From Fluviibacter sp964498255 (GTDB taxonomy: Bacteria > Pseudomonadota > Gammaproteobacteria > Burkholderiales > Rhodocyclaceae), in assembly GCA_964498255.1 (NCBI GenBank), contig CAZCGW010000015.1, forward strand, positions 1 through 48,972: DNA of 48,972 nucleotides, read 5' to 3'. Below are positions 16,779 through 25,338 of this stretch, one piece after another; within the stretch, counting starts at the first letter, position 1; the number at the start of each line of letters is the position of its first letter. The notes under the pieces are model-generated. The model searched no databases and was not told where the DNA came from. It worked only from the letters and a program-made list of their open reading frames with translations. A program made the position numbers and the translations under genes.

Positions 16779-18218
16779 ATGAAGAACCTATTGATTTGTG
16801 TCGCTATTCTATTCGGCATTGCGCCTGCTGTCTCTGCCCAGGAGGATGCGGCACTTTCCCGATTTGTGCGCGCTTTGGCCGCTGCGGACATTCCTGCCAC
16901 GAATGTGAGCGTGGTGTCGCAACCCATAGAGAGCGGCAGCAAAGGCTGGGCTCTTAACCCTAACAGACTTCGGCTCACCGCTTCTACGGCGAAGTTGTAC
17001 ACCACCTATGCTGCGTTGGTAAGGCTGGGACCCGCTACCACGCTAAAAACTGAAGTCTGGCAAAACCAGGCGACGACCGACGGGCAAAACCGCTCGGGTG
17101 ATCTGGTTCTGGTCGGCAGTGGCGACCCGTCGTTAACAGTGGAGCGCCTGTCTTCTTTGCTGCGGCAACTGCGCGCCCAGGGCATGCAAAATATTAACGG
17201 CAACATTATTCTGGATCGCTCCCGCTTTGGCGCCGCGACTGCGCTGCCATTCGATCCGATGGCTTTTGATAGCAAGCCTATGCGGCCGTATAACGTGGGT
17301 CCGGATGCGCTGCTGCTCAATTTCCGTGCGGTTCAGGTGGTACTGACGCCCCAGAATGGCAGCGTGATGGCTCGGCTCGATACACCTCTGGCCGGCGCGG
17401 CTGTCGACAACCAGTTGCAGCTGGGTGATGGCCCCTGCAGCGATTGGAAGGATGCCGTACAAAGTTCGATCAGTGGCAACTTCAAGGTTACGCTGAAGGG
17501 CAAGTTCCCTCGCTCGTGCACACCGCAAACTCTGCAGCTTGCCGCTCACGGGCCGGAGCTGGTGGGTGAAACCGGGGCCAATAAATATGCCGAGGCACTG
17601 ATTCGTGGTCTCTGGCAGGAAATGGGCGGCAATTGGAATGGCAAAGCAGTGAGCGGCAACAAGCCTAATGGCGCAACGCTGATCGCCAGCACCGAATCGC
17701 AACCGGTGGCGCAACTGGTGCGCGACATCAATAAGTATTCCAACAACGTGATGGCACGGCAGTTATTTCTATTGTTAGCCGATGCGCCATCTACTCAAGC
17801 CGGCGCCGAACAGGCACTGCGCCAAACGCTGGCTGCACGCGGCGTGCCGATGAAGCACCTGGTAATTGAAAACGGTTCGGGGCTTTCGCGTAAAGAAGCC
17901 ACAACGGCCGAGGAGATGACCGGACTGCTGCGCGTGATCTGGAACGACCCGCGCATGCCGGAGCTGCTTAGCTCATTACCCATTGGCGGCACCGATGGCA
18001 CACTGAAGAAAAACAAAAACAACGGCGGCGACGTGGGGCGCATCCGCCTGAAGACTGGTTCTCTGGAAAACACCCGTGCTGCTGCCGGTTATGTACAGGA
18101 TAGCCACGGCCACTGGCATACGCTGGTGGTGCTAATCCAAGATCCCAAAGCTACGGCCAATTACGGCGCGCTGCGCGAAGCGATTGATCAACTGAGCAAT
18201 AGTCTGGCGAATCAATAA
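16779..18218 (+). CDS. dacB: D-alanyl-D-alanine carboxypeptidase/endopeptidase, PBP4 type (DacB, S13 family)
   Basis: A 479-residue protein. ATG 16779 is chosen because it gives a clean signal peptide (MKNLLICVAILFGIAPAVSAQ); the longer open frame upstream runs through the divergent lipoprotein gene. The catalytic triad motifs of S13 peptidases are present: S69-T-A-K72 in LTASTAKLYTTYAAL, S-N-N in INKYSNNVMARQ, and K-T-G in RIRLKTGSLENTRAAAGY. DLVLVGSGDPSL and LSSLPIGGTDGTLKK are also typical. The enzyme trims and cleaves peptidoglycan cross-links in the periplasm. No convincing ribosome-binding site precedes the start. Confidence 0.92.
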   Translation: MKNLLICVAILFGIAPAVSAQEDAALSRFVRALAAADIPATNVSVVSQPIESGSKGWALNPNRLRLTASTAKLYTTYAALVRLGPATTLKTEVWQNQATTDGQNRSGDLVLVGSGDPSLTVERLSSLLRQLRAQGMQNINGNIILDRSRFGAATALPFDPMAFDSKPMRPYNVGPDALLLNFRAVQVVLTPQNGSVMARLDTPLAGAAVDNQLQLGDGPCSDWKDAVQSSISGNFKVTLKGKFPRSCTPQTLQLAAHGPELVGETGANKYAEALIRGLWQEMGGNWNGKAVSGNKPNGATLIASTESQPVAQLVRDINKYSNNVMARQLFLLLADAPSTQAGAEQALRQTLAARGVPMKHLVIENGSGLSRKEATTAEEMTGLLRVIWNDPRMPELLSSLPIGGTDGTLKKNKNNGGDVGRIRLKTGSLENTRAAAGYVQDSHGHWHTLVVLIQDPKATANYGALREAIDQLSNSLANQ

Positions 18219-18221
18219 CAC

Positions 18222-18252
18222 TGGTAATACCAAAAGCCGGGTGGTATTATCA
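18222..18252 (+). promoter_or_regulatory. Inverted repeat overlapping the promoter of the toxin-antitoxin pair
   Basis: TGGTAATACCA (18222-18232) and TGGTATTATCA (18242-18252) are inverted copies matching at 10 of 11 positions. A -10-like TATTAT at 18245-18250 and a weak -35-like TGGTAA at 18222-18227 are 17 bp apart, both inside the repeat. Predicted transcription would begin at or next to the antitoxin ATG (18258), which lacks a ribosome-binding site. A leaderless transcript repressed by the CopG-like antitoxin is inferred. Confidence 0.5.
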
Positions 18253-18257
18253 AAAGC

Positions 18258-18506
18258 ATGAATACCCTGACTGTAAAAATCCCCGAAAGCCTTGAGCATG
18301 AACTTGTTGTGCTCACTCAGCGCGAGCACTTGAGCAAATCAGAAGTCGTGCGAAGGGCGCTTGCGCTTTATATGCGCCATGAGCCAAAGGCTACCGCACC
18401 TTTCGTGTCTGCTTTAGAACGTGCCGGAGACTTGGTAGGTTGCTTTACTGGCGGCCCAGACGACCTCTCTTGCAACCCGGAACACATGGAAGGCTATGGT
18501 TATTAA
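18258..18506 (+). CDS. CopG/ribbon-helix-helix antitoxin (VapB-like)
   Basis: An 82-residue protein. Residues 1-45 (MNTLTVKIPESLEHELVVL then REHLSKSEVVRRALALYM) form a beta strand plus two helices, the ribbon-helix-helix fold that binds operator DNA as a dimer. The C-terminal part, containing DLVGCFTGGPDDLS, is expected to wrap and block the toxin. The stop overlaps the toxin ATG (TAATG), standard for toxin-antitoxin pairs. The inverted repeat directly upstream is its probable operator. There is no ribosome-binding site upstream, in keeping with leaderless translation. Confidence 0.8.
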   Translation: MNTLTVKIPESLEHELVVLTQREHLSKSEVVRRALALYMRHEPKATAPFVSALERAGDLVGCFTGGPDDLSCNPEHMEGYGY

Positions 18507-18922
18507 TGAGTAGCACGCTCATCTTGGATACGGGTCCGCTTGTTGCCCTGCTATGCCGCGATGACAAACATCACGCATGGGCTAAGCAACAATTTTCGCT
18601 TTACCCTGGACCTTTCTTGACCTGCGAATCTGTAATTTCTGAAAGCTGCTTTCTGCTTCACAAAAAGGGGTTTGATCCAGCCAAAGTGTTATCACTTATT
18701 AACCGTGGCGTCATTCAACTCCCTTTCAGCCTTGACGAACAAATCAGTAGTGTCCGCGCACTTTTCGAACGCTATGACAATGTGCCTGCTTCACTTGCCG
18801 ATGCTTGCTTAATCAGAATGTCAGAGCTTTACGACCCTTGCCAGGTAGTGACTCTTGATAGCGATTTTCATGTCTACAAACGCCACGGCAGAAAAGCAAT
18901 CCCATTGATTACCCCGCAATGA
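18506..18922 (+). CDS. vapC: PIN-domain ribonuclease toxin (VapC-like)
   Basis: A 138-residue protein, the usual size for VapC. ATG 18506 is chosen because it shares a base with the antitoxin stop. The acidic residues of the PIN active site are present: D8 in LILDTGPLVAL, E46 in CESVISE, D99 in SLADACLIRM, and D118/D120 in VTLDSDFHVY. These coordinate Mg2+ for RNA cleavage; VapC toxins typically cut tRNA or rRNA when released from the antitoxin. The pair is inserted between dacB and ridA, two chromosomal housekeeping genes, suggesting acquisition by transfer. Confidence 0.85.
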   Translation: MSSTLILDTGPLVALLCRDDKHHAWAKQQFSLYPGPFLTCESVISESCFLLHKKGFDPAKVLSLINRGVIQLPFSLDEQISSVRALFERYDNVPASLADACLIRMSELYDPCQVVTLDSDFHVYKRHGRKAIPLITPQ

Positions 18923-19044
18923 AAGATCGCATCGAAAATCACCAAAACAAAGAGCGCTGGTCAGCTTTCTTTTCAGCCGGCCCTACAGCGAGCACCGATT
19001 TTTTCCCAAATTGCACCACAGAAGCCCAACATCAAGGACTGCAT

Positions 19045-19437
19045 ATGCCCAACTTCAAGACTCCCCGCACCATCATCGCCACGCCAAACGCACCCGCTGC
19101 CATTGGCACCTATTCGCAAGCGGTTAACGCCAACGGCACGGTGTATCTGTCTGGCCAGATCGGCCTGGACCCGAAGACCGGCGAGATGGTCGATGGCATC
19201 GATGCACAGATCGTTCAGGTGTTTGAGAATCTCAAAGCTGTAACGGAAGCTGCTGGTGGCTCGCTCTCGCACATTGTGAAGCTGAATGTGTTTCTAACGG
19301 ATCTGGGTAACTTTGCCAAAGTGAATGAAACGATGGCCAAGTACTTTAGCGAGCCATACCCGGCACGCGCCGCCGTGGGCGTGGCTTCGCTACCACGTGG
19401 TGCACAGGTTGAAGCTGATGCAGTGATGGTGCTATAA
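19045..19437 (+). CDS. ridA: RidA family reactive-intermediate deaminase
   Basis: A 130-residue protein, the standard RidA length. ATG 19045 is chosen because AAGGA stands 8 nt upstream; the open frame continues upstream but that part has no family resemblance. Family blocks are IGTYSQAV, VYLSGQIGLDP, VFLTDLGNFAKVNETM, YFSEPYPARAAVGVASLP and AQVEADAVMVL. The Arg in YPARAAV and the Glu in VEADAV line the active site, which hydrolyses reactive enamines/imines such as 2-aminoacrylate released by PLP enzymes. It stands just upstream of recG, an arrangement seen in other betaproteobacteria. Confidence 0.93.
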   Translation: MPNFKTPRTIIATPNAPAAIGTYSQAVNANGTVYLSGQIGLDPKTGEMVDGIDAQIVQVFENLKAVTEAAGGSLSHIVKLNVFLTDLGNFAKVNETMAKYFSEPYPARAAVGVASLPRGAQVEADAVMVL

Positions 19438-19462
19438 GCACACCCACCCTAGTACTGCTCTT

Positions 19463-21523
19463 ATGCCCCGCGCAGGCGCTGCTGCCAACCCGAAGAAGCC
19501 TGCAACGGGCATTGCTGCTGGCCTGGAAAAACTGGGCTTGCGGCGCCCGCTGGATTTTGCGCTGCATCTGCCGCTGCGTTACGAAGACCAGACACACATC
19601 ACGCTATTGGCTGAAGCCCCCGCTGCGGGGCCGGCCTTGTTTGCGATTAAGGTACGCGCTGTTACGGTGGCCTTTAGGCCGCGTCGCCAATTGTTAGTGC
19701 AGGTTGAAGATGACAGCGGCCGGGCCAATCTGCGCTTTCTCAATTTCTACGGCAGCCAGACCAAACAGTTTGAGCGTGCTCGCGATGAAGACTTAACGCT
19801 GCACGCCTGGGGCGAACTGAAGCCCGGTTATCTTGGCCCGGAACTTGTCCACCCGACGATTAGCAAAGCACCGGAAGAAACGGCAACGGCCGCACCCAGC
19901 GAAACACTGACGCCGCAGTACCCCACTACGGCGGGTGTCTCGCAGACCCAACTACGCACCCGCAGTACGAAGGCGTTAAAAGATCTATCGCTTTCAGAAA
20001 CGCTACCGCTCTCTGACCACACGCGCCACTTACCCGGCTTAACGGCCTCGTTACAGTTTCTGCACGCGCCACCGCCCGACGTAGATGTCGGCGCACTCAA
20101 TGCGCGCAAGCATCCGGCCTGGCAACGCATCTGTATTGAAGAGCTGGTGGCGCAGCAACTATCCCTGCGCAAAGCGCGTCTGGCGCGTCGACAGAAAGGC
20201 GCGCCGGTACTGCGCGGTAACGGTTCGCTGACCAATGCCTTGATTAAAGCGCTGCCCTTTGCGCTGACCAAAGCGCAGGAACACGCCTACGGCGAAATCT
20301 GCACCGACCTGAACCAGAGTTACCCGATGCAGCGCCTGCTCCAAGGGGATGTGGGCAGCGGTAAAACCATTGTGGCGGCGCTGGCCGCCTGTCAGGCCAT
20401 TGAAGCGGGTTATCAGGTGGCGTTTATGGCCCCTACCGAGTTACTGGCCGAACAGCATTACAACAAGCTGGTGAGCTGGTTAGCGCCGCTGGGCATCAAG
20501 ATTGCCTGGCTATCCGGCAGCCAGAAAAAATCAGAACGCGCTGCACAGCTATCGGCCACGGCATCAGACGCACAGATTGTGGTGGGCACGCATGCGCTGT
20601 TTGAAGACACCGTGGATTTTTCCAAACTGGGTCTGGTGATTATTGATGAGCAGCACCGCTTTGGCGTGGCGCAACGATTGGCGCTGCGCCAGAAGGGCAA
20701 CAACCCGCATCAGCTGATGATGTCGGCAACGCCGATTCCGCGGACACTGGCGATGAGTTACTTTGCCGACCTGGATTGCTCGGTGATTGATGAACTACCC
20801 CCGGGACGCACTCCGATTCGTACTCGGCTCATTGCCGACACGCGACGGGAAGATGTGATCGCAGCCATTCGCAGCGCCATTGCCGGTGGCGAGCAGTGTT
20901 ACTGGGTCTGCCCACTGATTGAAGAATCCGACACGCTGGAACTACAAACGGCGATTGATACCCACGCCCTGCTGACCGAAGCCTTGCCCGATTACCAGGT
21001 GGGGCTGGTACACGGCCGCCTGAAGGCCGATGAAAAAATCAGCACGATGCGCGCCTTTGCCGATGGCGGCTTACACCTCCTAGTAGCCACCACGGTCATT
21101 GAAGTGGGTGTGGACGTACCCAATGCCAGCCTGATGGTGATTGAACACGCCGAGCGTTTTGGCCTGGCACAGCTGCATCAACTACGGGGCCGCGTGGGCC
21201 GCGGGCAACGCGAGAGCAGTTGCATTCTCATTTACGGCAAGCCGCTATCGAATACGGCCAAAGAACGCCTGCGCATCATTTACGAAAACACCGATGGTTT
21301 TGAAATTGCCCAAGCTGATCTGCAACTGCGCGGCCCGGGCGAGCTCATTGGTAAACGGCAAAGTGGTGTGCCGATGTTGCGTTATGCCGATCTGGAACGT
21401 GATGCCGACCTGATCCCGACAGCGCAGAAAATTGCCGATCAGATGCTGAAAGAAACGCCCGCACTCACTGAAGTGCATATGGATCGCTGGTTTGGCCATG
21501 CGGAAGGGTTTTTAAGAACCTGA
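19463..21523 (+). CDS. recG: ATP-dependent DNA helicase RecG
   Basis: A 686-residue protein. An N-terminal wedge/OB domain (VRAVTVAFRPRRQLLVQVED then GRANLRFLNFYG) binds branched DNA. It is followed by a superfamily 2 helicase core with Walker A LLQGDVGSGKTIVAAL, AFMAPTELLAEQHY, the DExH box IIDEQHRFGVAQRLAL, MMSATPIPRTLAMSYFADLD, and motif VI around HQLRGRVGRGQRESSC. RecG remodels stalled replication forks and Holliday junctions. Start ATG 19463 is 25 bp after ridA. All helicase motifs are intact. Confidence 0.95.
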   Translation: MPRAGAAANPKKPATGIAAGLEKLGLRRPLDFALHLPLRYEDQTHITLLAEAPAAGPALFAIKVRAVTVAFRPRRQLLVQVEDDSGRANLRFLNFYGSQTKQFERARDEDLTLHAWGELKPGYLGPELVHPTISKAPEETATAAPSETLTPQYPTTAGVSQTQLRTRSTKALKDLSLSETLPLSDHTRHLPGLTASLQFLHAPPPDVDVGALNARKHPAWQRICIEELVAQQLSLRKARLARRQKGAPVLRGNGSLTNALIKALPFALTKAQEHAYGEICTDLNQSYPMQRLLQGDVGSGKTIVAALAACQAIEAGYQVAFMAPTELLAEQHYNKLVSWLAPLGIKIAWLSGSQKKSERAAQLSATASDAQIVVGTHALFEDTVDFSKLGLVIIDEQHRFGVAQRLALRQKGNNPHQLMMSATPIPRTLAMSYFADLDCSVIDELPPGRTPIRTRLIADTRREDVIAAIRSAIAGGEQCYWVCPLIEESDTLELQTAIDTHALLTEALPDYQVGLVHGRLKADEKISTMRAFADGGLHLLVATTVIEVGVDVPNASLMVIEHAERFGLAQLHQLRGRVGRGQRESSCILIYGKPLSNTAKERLRIIYENTDGFEIAQADLQLRGPGELIGKRQSGVPMLRYADLERDADLIPTAQKIADQMLKETPALTEVHMDRWFGHAEGFLRT

Positions 21524-21551
21524 TCCGGTTCTGGGGTAGAATTTGCGCCCT

Positions 21552-21914
21552 ATGTCGTTGATCCGCCAGCCTTCTCTCTCACCAATCACCCGAGTTATTC
21601 TCGCGGTGGTGTTGGTGTGCGTGCTGCTCATAACGCAGTGGCGGCTGAATGATCACGTTGTGGAACACAGCACCACTGGAAACACCGTTAGCCAGTTCGC
21701 CAGCATCAGCGGTGACGAAGCCCCCGCTTCGGATGACGGTGCCGGTTGTCTGCTCTGCCTGGAGCATCAGGCGCACGGCGCAGCCCTTACCAGCGCTATC
21801 TCGCTGGCATTCGCATTAACGCTGTCTGTGCTGATGGCCAGAGCGCTACCGCACAATACGCCTTACCTCACGCCTGAACGCGCACGCCAGCGCGCACCAC
21901 CCGCTTTTTCCTGA
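21552..21914 (+). CDS. DUF2946-type membrane-anchored protein with CxxC
   Basis: A 120-residue protein from ATG 21552. A single N-terminal membrane helix (VILAVVLVCVLLITQW) is followed by a periplasmic segment with GAGCLLCLEHQAHGAAL (C66-x2-C69 plus two His), a second hydrophobic stretch, and a C-terminus ending RAPPAFS. The CxxC plus the PPA-type C-terminus are characteristic of DUF2946, a family frequently found beside outer-membrane metal receptors and whose role is not established. It precedes the porin gene. A paralogue sits at 29295-29699 before an OprC-like receptor. Confidence 0.65.
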   Translation: MSLIRQPSLSPITRVILAVVLVCVLLITQWRLNDHVVEHSTTGNTVSQFASISGDEAPASDDGAGCLLCLEHQAHGAALTSAISLAFALTLSVLMARALPHNTPYLTPERARQRAPPAFS

Positions 21915-21930
21915 CCTATTAATGTCTTAG

Positions 21931-21953
21931 GCACCGAGGCTGATGCCCGGTGC
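21931..21953 (+). repeat. GC-rich hairpin between DUF2946 gene and porin gene
   Basis: GCACCG (21931-21936) pairs with CGGTGC (21948-21953), and inner GGC pairs with GCC across a TGAT loop, a 9-bp stem with one bulge. A T-run (TCTTTTT) begins 8 nt beyond it. It may attenuate transcription or stabilise an mRNA end between the two genes. The spacing of the T-run is too long for a classical terminator. Confidence 0.5.
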
Positions 21954-21980
21954 GTCGTTGTCTTTTTCAGGAAGAAGTTT

Positions 21981-23525
21981 ATGTCGTGTTTATCTGCACG
22001 CGCCATCGCTGGCGCGCTCTGCCTTGTTCCCGCTGTTTTTAGCGCCCCACTATATGCACAAGAAGCACCGGATGTGCAGACCCAGTTAACGCAGATTCAG
22101 GCGAGCCTGCAGCAGATGCGCTCGGATTACGAGCGCCGCATCAGCACGCTGGAATCTCAAGTGAACCAACTGCAGCGTGAGAATGCCCAACTAAGCATCA
22201 CAAAGATACCGACAGCAGCGCCGGCGGCAAGCAAAACGCCAAGCAAAGCGGAACAGCGTATCGCCCAAACTGAATCGCTAGAAGAGGCCATTACGGCAGT
22301 TGCACCACCCCCTGCGGCCGCGGCGCCAACCGCCTTCCCTAATCTCGGTGGTAAAGATCGCACGATTGATCTGGGTGCCGAGCTCTTCATAGACGCCAAA
22401 TATTCGTCGCAAAGCCAGAACCCGGAAAGCCCCTACAACGGCGTCTTGCCTAATGGTGCCGAAGGCGTACCGCGCGGCTTCTCGATTGGTGAAACAGAGC
22501 TTGTCTTCAAGGGTGCGGTAGACAATTTGTTCCGGGCCGAAGCGCGCTTTGTGCTGGAACAGTCTGGCAATAGCACCGCGATTAAAACTGAGGAGCTCTA
22601 TGCCGAAACGCTGGGGCTACCGGGCGGAACGAAAGTCAAAGCGGGTAAATACTGGTCGACTGTGGGCTACCTGAATGACAAGCATCCGCATGAATGGGAC
22701 TTCGTTGATCTGCCACTGGTTTACCAACAGGTGTTTGGTGGCCAGCTGAATGAAACCGGTGCGCAGGTGAGCTGGATTGCGCCTACCGACAACATGCTAT
22801 TTAAGCTGGGTGGTGAAATCGCCCAAGGCTCCAATGGTTATACGGGCACATATAACAGCAACTTCAACCAGAACAAGCCACGCCTCGGCACGCTGTTCGC
22901 CAAAACCGGTGGTGATATTGGCGAGTCACATTCCTGGCAAGGCGGCGTATCTTGGGTGCGCGCCACCACGGGTAATAGCTCAGCCAATCAGGCCACGTAT
23001 GACCTCAGCAATGGTAACAACCTCGACTTCAACGGCGGTAATACCACCTGGATTGCCGACTTTGTCTATCGTTGGGCACCCTTTGGCAACCCGACTTCTC
23101 AGAATCTGAAGATTCAAGGTGAAATGTTCTTGAACAAACAAAGCGGTAGCATGACGAGCAATAACGATTGCCCCAATGCGGAGCAATGCGTCCAAGGCAG
23201 CAACTTCGCCCAGAATCAACAGGGGTTCTACACCCAGGGCATTTACCAGTTCATTCCAAAATGGCGTGCTGGTTATCGCTATGACCGCGTCTTCAACGGC
23301 ACAAACAGCTTTGGCCTCCCGGCCGATGCACTGGCTGGTTCGCAGATTCAAAGCGGCTGGGACCCGTATCGCAATACGATCATGATGGATTGGGCGAACT
23401 CGGAATACTCGCTGATCCGTCTGCAACTGGCGCGGGATAACGCTTATGGTCCGGGGCTTTACAACAATGCCATCTACTTGCAGTACATCATGAGCCTGGG
23501 TGCTCATGGCTCGCACAAGTACTAA
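21981..23525 (+). CDS. Outer-membrane porin with periplasmic coiled coil, metal-module associated
   Basis: A 514-residue protein with a signal peptide ending near SAPLYAQ (about residue 27). Residues 33-71 form a heptad-like coiled coil (QLTQIQASLQQMRSDYERRI then LESQVNQLQRENAQL), followed by an Ala/Pro-rich linker to about residue 120. The remainder is a beta barrel of porin O/P type: DLGAELFIDAKYSS, IGETELVFKGAVDNLF, AGKYWSTVGYLNDKHPH, and a final strand region ending in GSHKY. The coiled coil could trimerise the barrel and reach toward peptidoglycan. Placed between a DUF2946 gene and a metal-binding protein gene, it likely admits a metal ion or metal complex; the identity is unknown. Confidence 0.7.
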   Translation: MSCLSARAIAGALCLVPAVFSAPLYAQEAPDVQTQLTQIQASLQQMRSDYERRISTLESQVNQLQRENAQLSITKIPTAAPAASKTPSKAEQRIAQTESLEEAITAVAPPPAAAAPTAFPNLGGKDRTIDLGAELFIDAKYSSQSQNPESPYNGVLPNGAEGVPRGFSIGETELVFKGAVDNLFRAEARFVLEQSGNSTAIKTEELYAETLGLPGGTKVKAGKYWSTVGYLNDKHPHEWDFVDLPLVYQQVFGGQLNETGAQVSWIAPTDNMLFKLGGEIAQGSNGYTGTYNSNFNQNKPRLGTLFAKTGGDIGESHSWQGGVSWVRATTGNSSANQATYDLSNGNNLDFNGGNTTWIADFVYRWAPFGNPTSQNLKIQGEMFLNKQSGSMTSNNDCPNAEQCVQGSNFAQNQQGFYTQGIYQFIPKWRAGYRYDRVFNGTNSFGLPADALAGSQIQSGWDPYRNTIMMDWANSEYSLIRLQLARDNAYGPGLYNNAIYLQYIMSLGAHGSHKY

Positions 23526-23537
23526 TGAGGTCACAAA

Positions 23538-24452
23538 ATGAAACTAATTAAAGCGCTCTCTTTGTTTGCCGCCAGTCTAATGCTGTCGCTAACAACATCC
23601 CTGGCACACGCCGACCTGAAGATTTTCGCAACCGTTCCCGAATGGGGCGCACTGGCGGAAATCTTAGGCGGCAATAAGGTGCAGGTGTACACCGCCACCA
23701 CAGCGCTGCAGGATCCGCACCGCATTCAGGCACGCCCTTCACTGATCGCCAAGGCGCGCACAGCCAATCTGGTGATTGCTACAGGTGCAGGGCTTGAAGT
23801 AGGCTGGCTGCCTACCGTGCAGCGCGAAGCCAATAACGCCGGGATCATGCCGAACCAGCCGGGCTTTCTAGAAGCTGTGCGCTATGTGCGCATGCTAGAT
23901 GTGCCAACGGTGGTTGATCGCACCATGGGCGATGTGCATGCCGAGGGTAATCCGCACATCCAGACGGATCCACGCAACCTGTTACCGATTGCCAAGGCGA
24001 TTAGCGCGCGCATGGTTCAGCTGGATCCGGAGAACACGGCTTACTACCAGTCGCAGCTCGCTCAGTTTGATCAAAGCTGGCAGGCCAATCTGCAGCGCTG
24101 GCAAAAGCAGGCTGCGCCTTTACGCGGCGTTAAAGTCTGGTATCAGCACGATGGTTATCCCTACATGAATGCCTGGCTAGGCTTAAACCAGGTGGGGATG
24201 CTCGAACCCCGCCCCGGTGTCGAACCTTCCAGCCGTCAACTGGCCGACATTCTGCAACGTCAACAGGCACTGCAGGGTCGCATGGTCGTTGCATCTGCCT
24301 ACATGAACGATGCCCCGTCCAAATGGTTTGCTGAAAAAGCCAATATTCCGGAAGTAGTTCTACCCTTTACCGTTGGCGGCAATGAGCAGGTGAAAAACCT
24401 CACCACGCTATACGACGACACGTTGCAACGTCTGCTCGGCGGTCTGAAGTAA
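23538..24452 (+). CDS. Metal ABC transporter substrate-binding protein (ZnuA-like)
   Basis: A 304-residue protein with signal peptide to about residue 25 (SLAHA). It belongs to the cluster A-I metal-binding fold. Likely ligands are H61 in LQDPHRIQARPS, H140 in GNPHIQTDPRN and H204 in WYQHDGYPYMNAW, with an acidic residue in the C-terminal lobe (VGGNEQVKNLTTLYDD). H134 in GDVHAEGN may contribute. The His-rich loop of many zinc ZnuA proteins is absent. The protein would capture Zn2+ (or another divalent metal) in the periplasm and deliver it to the permease encoded 10 bp downstream. Confidence 0.8.
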   Translation: MKLIKALSLFAASLMLSLTTSLAHADLKIFATVPEWGALAEILGGNKVQVYTATTALQDPHRIQARPSLIAKARTANLVIATGAGLEVGWLPTVQREANNAGIMPNQPGFLEAVRYVRMLDVPTVVDRTMGDVHAEGNPHIQTDPRNLLPIAKAISARMVQLDPENTAYYQSQLAQFDQSWQANLQRWQKQAAPLRGVKVWYQHDGYPYMNAWLGLNQVGMLEPRPGVEPSSRQLADILQRQQALQGRMVVASAYMNDAPSKWFAEKANIPEVVLPFTVGGNEQVKNLTTLYDDTLQRLLGGLK

Positions 24453-24462
24453 ACTGTTCAAC

Positions 24463-25248
24463 ATGAATGCAGACGCAGTAAATAACTTCGCGGTCTTTGC
24501 CGATATCCTGCTCCCGGCCCTGGTGGCCGGGGTGCTGGTAATTAGTACACACATTCCGCTGGGCTTTAAGGTGCTGTCGCGTGGGATTATCTTTATGGAT
24601 CTGGCCATTGCCCAGGTGGCAGGATTAGGGGCGTTGCTCATTACCGTGCTGGTTGGTGAACAGGCCCCGCCTGTAGTCACACAACTAGGCGCAATGGTGC
24701 TGGCACTCGCTGCGGCATTACTCTTGATGCGTTGCGAGCAGCTCACGCAGCGCTATCAGGAACCACTGATTGGCACGCTCTTTGTGCTGGCGGCAACAGC
24801 GGGCATTCTGGTGTTAGCGGGTGATCCGCACGCCGGTGAGCATATGACCGATTTATTGTCGGGTCAGATCCTCTGGGTTTCGAACGAACAACTGATTAGC
24901 AGTGCAGCTGTTACCGGTGTGTTACTGGTCGCCCTCTGGGTCACACGGCAAAGCCACACCATGTTCTATGCGCTGTTTGCGGTGGCCATTACGCTGTCGG
25001 TACAAATTGTGGGCGTGTATCTGGTCTTTGCCACGCTGATTATTCCGGCCTTGAGCACGGTACGTATTCGCCATGACAAACGGCGCCTGCAGGTTGCCTA
25101 CGGATTGGCTATGGTCGGTTACGCACTGGGACTTGCCGGCTCGGCATTACTCGACCTACCAACAGGACCGCTCATTGTGTGGACACTAGCGCTGTGTGGT
25201 GCAGCAACGGCGAGCGTGGTCAAAACGCAACAAAAATATTCTGAGTGA
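24463..25248 (+). CDS. Metal ABC transporter permease (ABC-3 family, ZnuB-like)
   Basis: A 261-residue protein with seven or eight hydrophobic helices. Family landmarks are HIPLGFKVLSRGIIFMDLAIAQ, DLLSGQILWVSNEQL and VGVYLVFATLIIPALSTV, as in ZnuB/TroC-type permeases. These need a cytoplasmic ATPase, but none follows: the next gene is a copper chaperone. The other transporter ATPases in the window belong to MsbA, FbpC and an Atm1-type exporter. The ATPase must be encoded elsewhere, or this subfamily works differently. Genes for DUF2946, porin, binding protein and permease are closely spaced and probably one operon. Confidence 0.8.
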   Translation: MNADAVNNFAVFADILLPALVAGVLVISTHIPLGFKVLSRGIIFMDLAIAQVAGLGALLITVLVGEQAPPVVTQLGAMVLALAAALLLMRCEQLTQRYQEPLIGTLFVLAATAGILVLAGDPHAGEHMTDLLSGQILWVSNEQLISSAAVTGVLLVALWVTRQSHTMFYALFAVAITLSVQIVGVYLVFATLIIPALSTVRIRHDKRRLQVAYGLAMVGYALGLAGSALLDLPTGPLIVWTLALCGAATASVVKTQQKYSE

Positions 25249-25338
25249 ATAGTCCAGAGCTGGCAGGTGAGTTAATTGGTGACTCGCTGTATCAAGCCGC
25301 CTAGAATGAAGTCATTATTTAACGAAGGAGATTGATCG

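Noticed and set aside
17133..17714. 193-codon open frame on the minus strand
   Set aside because: It is opposite dacB, whose serine-peptidase motifs are complete.
24463..25338. Looked for a ZnuC-type ATPase next to the permease
   Set aside because: None present; the transporter ATPases in this window belong to MsbA, FbpC and the Atm1-type exporter, each with its own clear partners.
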